DNA of 14,169 nt, from the NCBI GenBank assembly GCA_031411055.1, contig JANOAI010000649.1, positions 1 through 14,169 of the forward strand, read 5' to 3'. The DNA comes from JAIYDQ01 sp031411055. Lineage in GTDB: Bacteria; Planctomycetota; Planctomycetia; Pirellulales; Pirellulaceae. Under the pieces are notes generated by a model that saw only the letters and a list, made by a program, of their open reading frames with translations, did not search any database and was not told where the DNA came from. The position numbers were made by a program, and so were the translations under genes. Numbering within the stretch: position 1 is the stretch's first letter; every line of letters starts with the position of its first letter. Positions 7,739-14,169 of this stretch are shown here, one piece after another.

Positions 7739-9016
7739 ATGGCTTTCCACCTTCCTCGCCGAAGATTTCTGCGTCATTCTCTCGCCGGATCGTTGGCCAT
7801 ACCGGCTTTACCGTCCTTTGCAGCGGACCGCGCCAATCGCGATGCGTCGCCTACGAGCGGGTTGCCTGATCAACCTCGCCGACGCTTTGTCGCGGTCGGG
7901 AATCTGCTCGGCTTTCAACGCGTTCATCTCTTTCCGGAAACAGCTGGGAAAGATTTCGAGCTTACGAAACTACTCGAACCATTGGCGGCCAATCGCAATC
8001 GAATCTCCGTTTATCGTGGTATGGATCACGGCCTCAAAGGAGGTCACTTTGCCGTCCACACTTTTTTGTCGGGCGTGTTGCATCACGAGTCGAAAAACCG
8101 ACCAGATGGGAACGTGACGGTCGATCAGTTCATTGCCGATGCGATCGGCGATCAGACTCGCTTTGCTTCATTGACAGTTGGGTCCGAAGGAGGCATTCAC
8201 GGCGGATGCCAGCTCTCTTGGACACGTTCCGGAGTTCGTGTGCCGCCGATTACCGGACCGGCAGCCCTTTTTGAAAAACTGTTTGTCGGCGAGTCACCAG
8301 CTTCAATGGAACGATACAACGCTGCCAACCGTTTGCAAGGGTCGATTCTTGATGTGATGGTCGACGATGCTCGTTCACTATCCCGTCGCATAAATCAAGA
8401 AGATCGATCGAAGCTCGACGAATACTTGACTTCAGTTCGCGACGTGGAGAAACGCCTTCAAGCTCGAATTCAATGGGCGAACAAACCGAAGCCGGATGCT
8501 TCGATAGCGCGTCCCAACGATCGCAATACAGTCCAAGACTTACCCATACTCTACGAGTTGATCGCATTAGCTCTGCAAACCGACTCGACACGGGTTGCAA
8601 CACTCGAGATCGGCGGGAGTTTCCTGCCGCAGGATTTGGGAATCGACAAGTCCTATCATGGCTTATCGCATCACGGCAATGACCCTGAATCGATCGCACA
8701 CTTGATCGCCTTGGAGCGATATCAGCTTGAGCATTTCGACAAGTTCCTTACGCGTTTGGCAAGCACCGCCGATGGCGATAGCAACTTGCTAGATTCAACA
8801 GCCGTACTTTTCGGCAGCGGTATCGGCGATGCTAACTCGCACAAGAACGACGATTTGCCGATTATCATGGCCGGTGCGGGCTATGGCACGGGTGAGTTCA
8901 AACGCCTGGACCCACGTCGCCACAAGGTTCCGTTATGCAACTTGTTCCTCGACATCGTGCAGCGAACCGGAATCGAAGCCGATTCCTTCGGCACGAGCAC
9001 CGGGACCTTTGCGTAA
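7739..9016 (+). CDS. HXXSHH (DUF1552) family protein, Tat-exported
   Basis: This 425-residue protein belongs to the planctomycete/verrucomicrobial DUF1552 family, also named after its HXXSHH motif; the biochemical role is unknown. The motif is present as HGLSHH at residues 307-312. The N-terminus HLPRRRFLRHSLAGSLAIPALPSFA is a twin-arginine signal, so the protein is probably exported folded, perhaps with a cofactor. GMDHGLKGGHFAVHTFLSG (about 98-116), FGSGIGDANSHKNDDLPIIMAG and the KVPLCNLFLDIVQRTGI end also look family-typical. The start is supported by AAGGAG at 7727-7732, 6 nt before the ATG. It follows a 172-bp gap after the aldehyde dehydrogenase gene, and its stop is 6 bp before the PSCyt/PSD gene. 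Members of these two families are usually found side by side, so they probably act together. Confidence 0.92.
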   Translation: MAFHLPRRRFLRHSLAGSLAIPALPSFAADRANRDASPTSGLPDQPRRRFVAVGNLLGFQRVHLFPETAGKDFELTKLLEPLAANRNRISVYRGMDHGLKGGHFAVHTFLSGVLHHESKNRPDGNVTVDQFIADAIGDQTRFASLTVGSEGGIHGGCQLSWTRSGVRVPPITGPAALFEKLFVGESPASMERYNAANRLQGSILDVMVDDARSLSRRINQEDRSKLDEYLTSVRDVEKRLQARIQWANKPKPDASIARPNDRNTVQDLPILYELIALALQTDSTRVATLEIGGSFLPQDLGIDKSYHGLSHHGNDPESIAHLIALERYQLEHFDKFLTRLASTADGDSNLLDSTAVLFGSGIGDANSHKNDDLPIIMAGAGYGTGEFKRLDPRRHKVPLCNLFLDIVQRTGIEADSFGTSTGTFA

Positions 9017-9022
9017 GTCGTT

Positions 9023-11650
9023 ATGCGTATTCTCGTAGCACACTTAGAGCCAATCCCGAAACCGTTTTTCTCCCCCTCCCCCTCCCCCTCGCCCCGTTTC
9101 GGGGAGAGGGGGTCGGAGGGTGAGGGACTGAGGTTTTGGGATAGGCTCATACTGAGTTGCCTTGCGTTCGTATTCCTCCTATCGAGCGATCTCACGGCGC
9201 AAACCGAAAGAGCATCCCAGCCTTCAACCGTCTCTCCAGGCAATTCGATCCAGTCTTTTCTCAAGAAGTATTGCATCGAATGCCACAGCAAAGATACGAC
9301 CGAAGGCCAGCGCGAATTCGAATCGTTTTCGTTGCCGCTCTTGACTCAACAGCAGTTGATAGCGGCCGATGAGATTATCGATCAGGTCACACTCGGACAA
9401 ATGCCTCCTGCCGAAGCCGAGCGTCCTAGTGACACGACGCGTTTGGCGATCGTCGAAGAACTGCGAAAAGCGTTGCAAGAAGCTCGCGATCGATTCGAGG
9501 GGACCGGCGGACGAACGGTCATCCGACGCCTATCGCATCGCGAGTATCAGAAGACGCTGGAAGTCTTGCTTTCGAGACGCGTTGATACACTGGGATTAAC
9601 TGCCGAATTCCCAAGCGAAACCACGAAGAATCATATCGATCACATCGGCTCGGATATGAAGGCCTCCGGAGTTCTCTTGGATCAATACTTCCAAGCCGCC
9701 AATCGATTGGTCGAGATGCGATTAAACAAACCTCGCGTCGAACCGCAGACGTGGCACTTTGACGATCATTTCGTTCAGTATGAAGAGCTGGACGGGCCAC
9801 ATAAATCGGTTCTCAAATACCAGTTTCTGTGTCTTTACGAGCAACCGAACACCGATACACGTCAAGGCGGTTACGGGCATATCGAAGACTTTCTTGCGGG
9901 TGTTCCCGTTTCGGGCTTGTACGACATCGAAGTCCATGCGCAAGCCATGCACCGAGACACTCACTATGACCCGAAGATTTTCCGCATCGACTTTTCCGAA
10001 CCGTTTCAACTTGCCGTTGTGCCGGGCGATGTAACCAAGGGGCATATTCACTATCCGCAAGCCATCGAGCCTCACCTTGGCCACGCGATCGTTCCCGACG
10101 CGCAACCCGAATGGCTTTCCTTTCGCGTCTGGTTGGAAGCTGGCCAAACGCCGCGTTTCATCTTTCCTAACGGTCCTTATGAATCGCGTGCCTCCGTTAT
10201 TGAACTCAACAAACGATACGCGAAAGAACTTGAGATTAACGGTAAGAAAATATCGGGTGTCGATCGATCGCATCTCTTGCGAATCGGCAAGCTCCCACAC
10301 ATTCGGATCGATGAGATTAAAATTCACGGTCCACTGGCCGAACCCGACGGAACTGCCGAAGAGATCGCCGTTTTCGGGCCGGGCGGTTTTCAACCCGACC
10401 AAGCTCTCGACCAATTGTCAGCCTTTGCACGACGCGCATTCCGCCGACCGCTCGTCAAAGCCGATCTCGAGCAGATCAAGAAACTCTACTCCATGCGACA
10501 AGACGAGGGAGCGACCGAGCGTCAAGCCGCTCTCGACACGGTCAAGATGATTCTCTGTTCCCCATCGTTCCTATATCTCACCGAGGGTACACCTGGCGAC
10601 GAAGCTCTATTGCGTCCTTACGATTTGGCTTGCCGATTGTCGTATACGTTGTGGGCATCGCCGCCGGATACCGAACTGGACGCCGCCGCGAAATCGGGCG
10701 AGATCATGCAGCCGTCGGGCTTGGAGCAGCAGGTTTTGCGAATGCTGACTGACGAGAGATCTAAAGCCTTCGTCGACGATTTTGTCGACAGTTGGCTCAG
10801 TCTACGCGATATCGGTTCGTTGCCACCGCCGCGTCAAACAGCGGGCGAGTATTACGCCCAAGATTTGCCCTCGTCGATGAAGCAAGAAGCTCGGCTCTTC
10901 TTTGCGAACCTGTTAAAGACCAACGGCCCAATCACCGATTTTCTCGACGCTGATTACACGTTTGTCGACAAGAAGCTGGCTTCGCTTTATCAGTTGCCAG
11001 AGCGAGAAACGCTTCGTCTCGCCGATGGCTTTCAACGAGTGAAGCTCGAGGACCAACGTCAACGCGGAGGCGTTTTGGGGATGGCGGGAGTCTTAACGGT
11101 AAGCGCCAACGGCGTCGATACGTCACCCGTCACGCGCGGCGTATGGGTCCTAGAAAACCTGCTCGGCACTCCGCCTCCGCCGCCACCCGATGAGGTCCCT
11201 GCCGTCGATTCCGACGTCACGGGCGCCACGACGCTCCGTGAGCGTTTAGCCAAACACAGTGCCGACCCAGCTTGTTTTGTTTGTCATCGCAAGATCGATC
11301 CGATGGGCTTCGCCCTGGAAGCCTTCGATCCGATCGGGCGCCGCCGCTCCAACTATCCGAAGACGAACTCGTCCTCAGAAGCATTGAAAGTCGACACGAC
11401 CGGGACTTTACCATCCGGTGAAGCCTATTCGAATTTTGCCGAATTCAAAAAGCTCATGATGGCGCAACGCAGTCGAGCATTCAAGCGTCACTTAATCGAA
11501 ACCCTCCTGTCCTATTCGACCGGTCGATTGATGGAACGCGTCGACCGCTACGAGATTGATGATATCTTCGAACGTGTTGAAGCCGACCACGACAGCCTTC
11601 AAACCGCCGTTGTAGAAGTCCTCACCAGCCGTATCTTCTGTTCCAGATAA
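9023..11650 (+). CDS. PSCyt/PSD multidomain cytochrome-like protein (DUF1587/1595/1592/1588/1585)
   Basis: This 875-residue exported protein has the planctomycete cytochrome architecture. The hydrophobic segment LILSCLAFVFLLSSDLTAQ (about 40-58) is a signal peptide. PSCyt1 carries CIECH at 84-88, a c-type heme motif. A PSD3/DUF1587 segment (RRLSHREYQKTLEVLL) lies near 167, and a long beta-rich stretch spans about 230-450. PSD5/DUF1595 (AFARRAFRRPL) lies near 467, PSD4/DUF1592 (LRPYDLACRLSYTLWASPPDTELD) from about 530, and PSCyt3/DUF1588 from about 680, with a second CxxCH as CFVCH at 751-755. PSD2/DUF1585 ends the protein. The function is unknown; redox or polysaccharide-related roles have been suggested for such families. 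The only conventional in-frame start before the signal peptide is the ATG at 9023, which puts about 38 residues before it, many encoded by a pyrimidine-rich repeat. A CTG at 9128, preceded by a GGAGGGTGAGGGA stretch, is the alternative. The gene is probably translated together with the DUF1552 gene 6 bp upstream. Confidence 0.92.
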   Translation: MRILVAHLEPIPKPFFSPSPSPSPRFGERGSEGEGLRFWDRLILSCLAFVFLLSSDLTAQTERASQPSTVSPGNSIQSFLKKYCIECHSKDTTEGQREFESFSLPLLTQQQLIAADEIIDQVTLGQMPPAEAERPSDTTRLAIVEELRKALQEARDRFEGTGGRTVIRRLSHREYQKTLEVLLSRRVDTLGLTAEFPSETTKNHIDHIGSDMKASGVLLDQYFQAANRLVEMRLNKPRVEPQTWHFDDHFVQYEELDGPHKSVLKYQFLCLYEQPNTDTRQGGYGHIEDFLAGVPVSGLYDIEVHAQAMHRDTHYDPKIFRIDFSEPFQLAVVPGDVTKGHIHYPQAIEPHLGHAIVPDAQPEWLSFRVWLEAGQTPRFIFPNGPYESRASVIELNKRYAKELEINGKKISGVDRSHLLRIGKLPHIRIDEIKIHGPLAEPDGTAEEIAVFGPGGFQPDQALDQLSAFARRAFRRPLVKADLEQIKKLYSMRQDEGATERQAALDTVKMILCSPSFLYLTEGTPGDEALLRPYDLACRLSYTLWASPPDTELDAAAKSGEIMQPSGLEQQVLRMLTDERSKAFVDDFVDSWLSLRDIGSLPPPRQTAGEYYAQDLPSSMKQEARLFFANLLKTNGPITDFLDADYTFVDKKLASLYQLPERETLRLADGFQRVKLEDQRQRGGVLGMAGVLTVSANGVDTSPVTRGVWVLENLLGTPPPPPPDEVPAVDSDVTGATTLRERLAKHSADPACFVCHRKIDPMGFALEAFDPIGRRRSNYPKTNSSSEALKVDTTGTLPSGEAYSNFAEFKKLMMAQRSRAFKRHLIETLLSYSTGRLMERVDRYEIDDIFERVEADHDSLQTAVVEVLTSRIFCSR
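9071..9112. repeat. C-rich/G-rich hairpin repeat within the 5' end of the PSCyt/PSD gene
   Basis: Three TCCCCC hexamers (9071, 9077, 9083) run into a hairpin with 13-nt arms at 9084-9096 and 9100-9112. One mismatch (9091/9105) interrupts the stem, and the loop is TTT. Downstream, GGTCGGAGGGTGAGGG continues the G-rich side. This resembles the widely scattered intergenic CCCTC...GAGGG repeat found in many planctomycete and other genomes, often mis-translated as SPSPSP...GERG. Here it lies in frame within the annotated 5' end of a gene. Confidence 0.7.
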
Positions 11651-11671
11651 CCAACCAGACCCAACACGACG

Positions 11672-11781
11672 CGCTGAGGAATTTAGAAGCACCCGTCGTT
11701 AGGGAAGAGTTGGTACTTGAAGGTCTGCTACAATTCAACCAAGACACCCCCTTTAATGGAACGACGACAAACCAAGGATAA
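11672..11781 (+). pseudogene. Remnant of an aldehyde dehydrogenase 3' end before the carotenoid gene
   Basis: The first 63 bases match the aldehyde dehydrogenase gene at 7418-7480 (52/63, no gaps). In the matching frame the remnant reads RNLEAPVVREELVLEGLLQ against RHLEAPAPRDELVLEGLLQ in the intact gene, so the reading frame was conserved while bases changed. After the match the frame continues as FNQDTPFNGTTTNQG, unrelated to the intact gene's basic tail, and stops at TAA 11779-11781. That stop overlaps the ATG at 11781 (TAATG). No catalytic part and no start are present, so this is not a functional enzyme gene. It looks like the last codons of an aldehyde dehydrogenase gene that once sat directly upstream of the carotenoid gene. 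A partial duplication that happened to stay in frame is the alternative. Confidence 0.75.
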
Positions 11782-13334
11782 TGAGGATGATACAGGCGAA
11801 TAAGCGGAGCTTACGCGTTGGAGTGATTGGAAGCGGCCTTGCCGGACTAGCGTCCGCTTGCACTCTCGCGGCCCGCGGTCACCGAGTAACCGTTTTTGAG
11901 AAAAATGAATGGCTCGGTGGGAAGGCGGCAGAGCATCGCGAAGGGGGATTCCGGTTCGACATGGGCCCGACCATTTTGACGCTTCCTTCGGTTCTTTTTC
12001 GGATCTTTCAGGAGGCCGATAAGAAACTAGAAGACTACCTCGATCTCGTCGCCCTCGACCCGCAATGGCGTTGCTTCTTTCAAGACCTGAGCGTCCTGGA
12101 TCTCGTCGCGGATACTCAAAAGATGAAAGACAATCTTTTGCGGTTTTCTGGAAAGCCGGAGGTTGCAGCGGGGTATGAGAATTTTATGACGATCAGCCAA
12201 CGACTCCATGATGTCTCGAAGAAGTTCTTCTTCTGGCGAAGCATCGGTGGCATCGGAGATACGATGGAAGTCGGCGGCGCCTTTTCGCTAAGCGTTCTAA
12301 AAGACGTGATGGCTTTGCGAATGGGGAAATCGGTTGCCAAGCTTGTTCGCGGTTGTGTTCCCGACGAACGCGCTGCTCAAATGATCGATCACTTCACGCA
12401 ATACGTAGGCTCGTCGCCCGAAGCGTCGCCAGCCGTCCTTTGTGGTATCGCACATATGCAAACCCAAGAAGGCGTTTGGTATCCCATGGGCGGCACACGA
12501 GCTGTTCCAGAAGCCCTCGCACGTTTGGCCAAAGACCTCGGCGTCGAACTGCTCACCCAAGCCGACGTCGCTTCTATCGAAAACGATGGCAAGTCGATTC
12601 GAGGGGTGAAGCTCGTGGATGGTCGGGAGTTTAGTCTCGACGCGATCGTTTCTAATTGCGATGCCGTCCGCACGCACCGAGAGCTACTCGCAGGAAGCCA
12701 CGCCACCAAACGTTTCAACGCGCGGCGCAAGTACGAACCAGCTTGCTCCGGTGTCGTTCTCTATCTCGGATTAAAAGAACGCTACGAGCATCTGTTGCAT
12801 CACAACTTCGTCTTTTCTCGCGATCCACATGAAGAGTTTGAGTATATCTACAAACGCGGCGAACCCGCTCCCGACCCAACCGCCTATGTTTGTGCGCCCG
12901 CTATCACAGAACCAGCCGTTGCACCCGAGGGAGGAGAAGCTCTGTACATACTCGTGCATACGCCATTCCTTCGCCCGCATCACGATTGGAGTAAAATGCT
13001 GCCTCCATATCGAGAGGTTATCCTCGACAAACTCGAATCAACGGCCGGTATGAAAGGGATTCGCGAACGAATCGTAACCGAAAGCTCGCTGACGCCGGAA
13101 GGCATTCATAAACGATATCGCGTTTTGAACGGCGCGATTTATGGTTTGGCAAGTCACGGAACATTCGTAGGAGCCTTCAAACCGGCTAATCGCAGTCGCG
13201 ATCTGAACGGTTTGTATCTCGCTGGTGGTGCGGCTCATCCCGGGCCTGGAATGCCGATGGTCATGATGAGCGGTTGGATCGCTGGCGATAGTATTGATCA
13301 GGACGTGGTCTCAGGAAAACTGGTAGCGAACTAG
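11781..13334 (+). CDS. Carotenoid desaturase/oxygenase, CrtI/CrtN/CrtP family FAD enzyme
   Basis: This 517-residue FAD-dependent enzyme belongs to the phytoene desaturase family, which desaturates or terminally oxidises carotenoid or squalene-type chains at the membrane. The dinucleotide-binding motif VIGSGLAGLASA (GxGxxG at 17-22) ends with acidic Glu40 of TVFEKNEWLGGKA. GGFRFDMGPTILTLPS (55-70) and GVWYPMGGTRAVPEALARLA are typical of the family. The C-terminal signature LYLAGGAAHPGPGMPMVMMSG (about 478-498) looks more like CrtP/CrtD-type enzymes than plain CrtI. I therefore lean to a terminal-oxidising or late desaturating role. Two starts are possible: ATG 11781, overlapping the stop of the upstream remnant, or ATG 11787, which has AAGGA at 11774-11778 with a better 8-nt spacing. 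The stop is 9 bp before the acyltransferase gene, so they form an operon. Planctomycetes are known to make C30 carotenoids by a squalene route, which suits this assignment. Confidence 0.9.
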   Translation: MRMIQANKRSLRVGVIGSGLAGLASACTLAARGHRVTVFEKNEWLGGKAAEHREGGFRFDMGPTILTLPSVLFRIFQEADKKLEDYLDLVALDPQWRCFFQDLSVLDLVADTQKMKDNLLRFSGKPEVAAGYENFMTISQRLHDVSKKFFFWRSIGGIGDTMEVGGAFSLSVLKDVMALRMGKSVAKLVRGCVPDERAAQMIDHFTQYVGSSPEASPAVLCGIAHMQTQEGVWYPMGGTRAVPEALARLAKDLGVELLTQADVASIENDGKSIRGVKLVDGREFSLDAIVSNCDAVRTHRELLAGSHATKRFNARRKYEPACSGVVLYLGLKERYEHLLHHNFVFSRDPHEEFEYIYKRGEPAPDPTAYVCAPAITEPAVAPEGGEALYILVHTPFLRPHHDWSKMLPPYREVILDKLESTAGMKGIRERIVTESSLTPEGIHKRYRVLNGAIYGLASHGTFVGAFKPANRSRDLNGLYLAGGAAHPGPGMPMVMMSGWIAGDSIDQDVVSGKLVAN

Positions 13335-13343
13335 GCAGTCTCC

Positions 13344-14075
13344 ATGGGTCCGCAAAAACTCCTTTCGAGCCGACGGTGGATGAACGGCTTCTGCTGGTAT
13401 GCGCGAAAAATGGTTCGGCGAAGTTTTTCGGTTTTTGCAATCGATGATCGCGCGCTGGTGCAATCGCCGATCTCGGATAATGCTCCGCTCATCGTGTACG
13501 CAAATCATCCTGGTTGGTGGGATCCGATTGTGGGAATGTTGCTTTGTCGCGAATACTTTCCAAAGCGTTCGTATTATGCACCGATCGATGCGGAAGCGCT
13601 GAAGAAATACCCAGCGTTCAAAAAACTTGGATACTACGGAATTGAGCTCGATTCTTCAGCGGGGGCCGTAAGTTTTCTGAAAATCTCTTCGCAAATCCTT
13701 GCTATGTCCGATAGCTCATTATGGATAACGCCTGAAGGCAAATTTACAGACCCCCGTGATTCGAATCGACAATTCATGCCGGGAATTAGTCATCTAGCTA
13801 CCAAGCATCCCAACGTTGTCTGTTTGCCCTTAGCGATCGAGTACCCGTTTCTCGAAGAACGCCATCCCTTCGCATTGTGCCGTTTTGGTCGGCCTATTCG
13901 ATCGGAAGGGGATGCCAACAAGACGGATTTGAACAAGCATTTGCTCGATGCATTTCGCGACACACAAGGACAGCTCGCTCACTCCGTCATTCGACGTGAG
14001 TTCTCGGGTTTTCGGGTTTTGCTTCAGTCAAAAGCCAAAAAACATGGCAACCTATTCGAACGGCCAAACGGATAA
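13344..14075 (+). CDS. PlsC-like acyltransferase, possibly carotenoid acyltransferase
   Basis: This is a 243-residue member of the 1-acyl-glycerol-3-phosphate acyltransferase (PlsC) superfamily. The catalytic H-x4-D is NHPGWWD, with His55 and Asp60. The substrate-binding PEG motif is TPEGKFTD at 129-136, and CLPLAIEYPF near 156-165 corresponds to the fourth conserved block. The second block is replaced by KKLGYYGIELDSSAGAVSFLK, a variant seen in members outside the core phospholipid pathway. No clear transmembrane helix is present, though the N-terminus is basic and aromatic. The gene starts 9 bp after the Crt-type gene with a weak Shine-Dalgarno site. By position it may acylate a carotenoid or its sugar ester, the job CrtO does in staphyloxanthin synthesis. 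An ordinary lysophospholipid acyltransferase role remains possible. Confidence 0.87.
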   Translation: MGPQKLLSSRRWMNGFCWYARKMVRRSFSVFAIDDRALVQSPISDNAPLIVYANHPGWWDPIVGMLLCREYFPKRSYYAPIDAEALKKYPAFKKLGYYGIELDSSAGAVSFLKISSQILAMSDSSLWITPEGKFTDPRDSNRQFMPGISHLATKHPNVVCLPLAIEYPFLEERHPFALCRFGRPIRSEGDANKTDLNKHLLDAFRDTQGQLAHSVIRREFSGFRVLLQSKAKKHGNLFERPNG

Positions 14076-14136
14076 CGTAATTAATTCGACATTCCTCCCT
14101 CAACGCCACCAAAAATACTTTCACGCAAACTGAATA

Positions 14137-14169
14137 CCGCAGGTTTATCCTGCGGAAGCTTCTGTTTTC
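14137..14169 (+). terminator. Probable intrinsic terminator of the carotenoid operon
   Basis: CCGCAGG at 14137-14143 pairs with CCTGCGG at 14149-14155 around a TTTAT loop, and a T-rich stretch (TTCTGTTTTC) follows to the window edge. It starts 61 bp after the acyltransferase stop. The tract is interrupted by C and G and may continue outside the window, so efficiency is unclear. Confidence 0.6.

Noticed and set aside
9722..10414. A 230-codon minus-strand frame inside the PSCyt/PSD gene
   Set aside because: It lies antisense within a gene whose domains continue on both sides and shows no family motif.
14044..14133. Short frame (MATYSNGQTDN...) overlapping the acyltransferase 3' end
   Set aside because: Only 29 codons from its nearest ATG, no Shine-Dalgarno site, no known motif, and it overlaps a well-supported gene end.
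1..14169. CRISPR arrays, tRNA or rRNA genes, transposase genes
   Set aside because: I saw no regularly spaced repeat array, no tRNA-like cloverleaf or rRNA sequence, and no transposase or integrase motifs in any long frame.

Overview
The window looks like a planctomycete chromosome from the Rhodopirellula/Pirellulales type of lineage. The evidence is a paired Tat-exported HXXSHH (DUF1552) protein and PSCyt/PSD (DUF1587/1592/1588/1585) cytochrome-like protein, a secreted protein with an unusual C-x4-C-H motif, and dispersed GC-rich palindromic repeats near gene starts. Taxonomy is inferred from these families; nothing here is a direct taxonomic marker.

Left part, minus strand (1-4501): a TTG-started LysR-type regulator is followed 53 bp later by the 5' 3.4 kb of gltB (glutamate synthase large subunit). 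gltB runs off the left edge exactly at the first cysteine of its [3Fe-4S] motif. A perfect ATTAG-N5-CTAAT inverted repeat sits just upstream of the regulator. The regulator may control glutamate synthase and itself.

Divergent spacer (4502-4894): besides that operator-like site it holds three AACTC boxes at exact 10-bp spacing and a large 22-bp-arm palindrome of the dispersed-repeat type. I place the start of the next gene at a TTG downstream of the palindrome (4895), not at the ATG at 4700.

Right part, plus strand (4895-14169): a secreted protein of a planctomycete type is followed 11 bp later by an aldehyde dehydrogenase. The HXXSHH/PSCyt pair comes next, then a CrtI/CrtN/CrtP-family carotenoid desaturase or oxygenase and a PlsC-like acyltransferase. 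A likely intrinsic terminator stands at the window end. Aldehyde dehydrogenase, Crt-type FAD enzyme and acyltransferase form a coherent carotenoid end-group set: oxidise a terminal carbon to aldehyde, then acid, then acylate, as in C30 staphyloxanthin-type pathways.

The most notable signal is a 63-nt ungapped match (52/63 identical) between the 3' part of the aldehyde dehydrogenase gene and the spacer just before the carotenoid gene. In the spacer copy the reading frame stays open and ends in a TAATG stop/start overlap with the carotenoid gene. This suggests that an aldehyde dehydrogenase gene once abutted, and was translationally coupled to, the carotenoid gene, and that the 3.9-kb HXXSHH/PSCyt pair now separates them.
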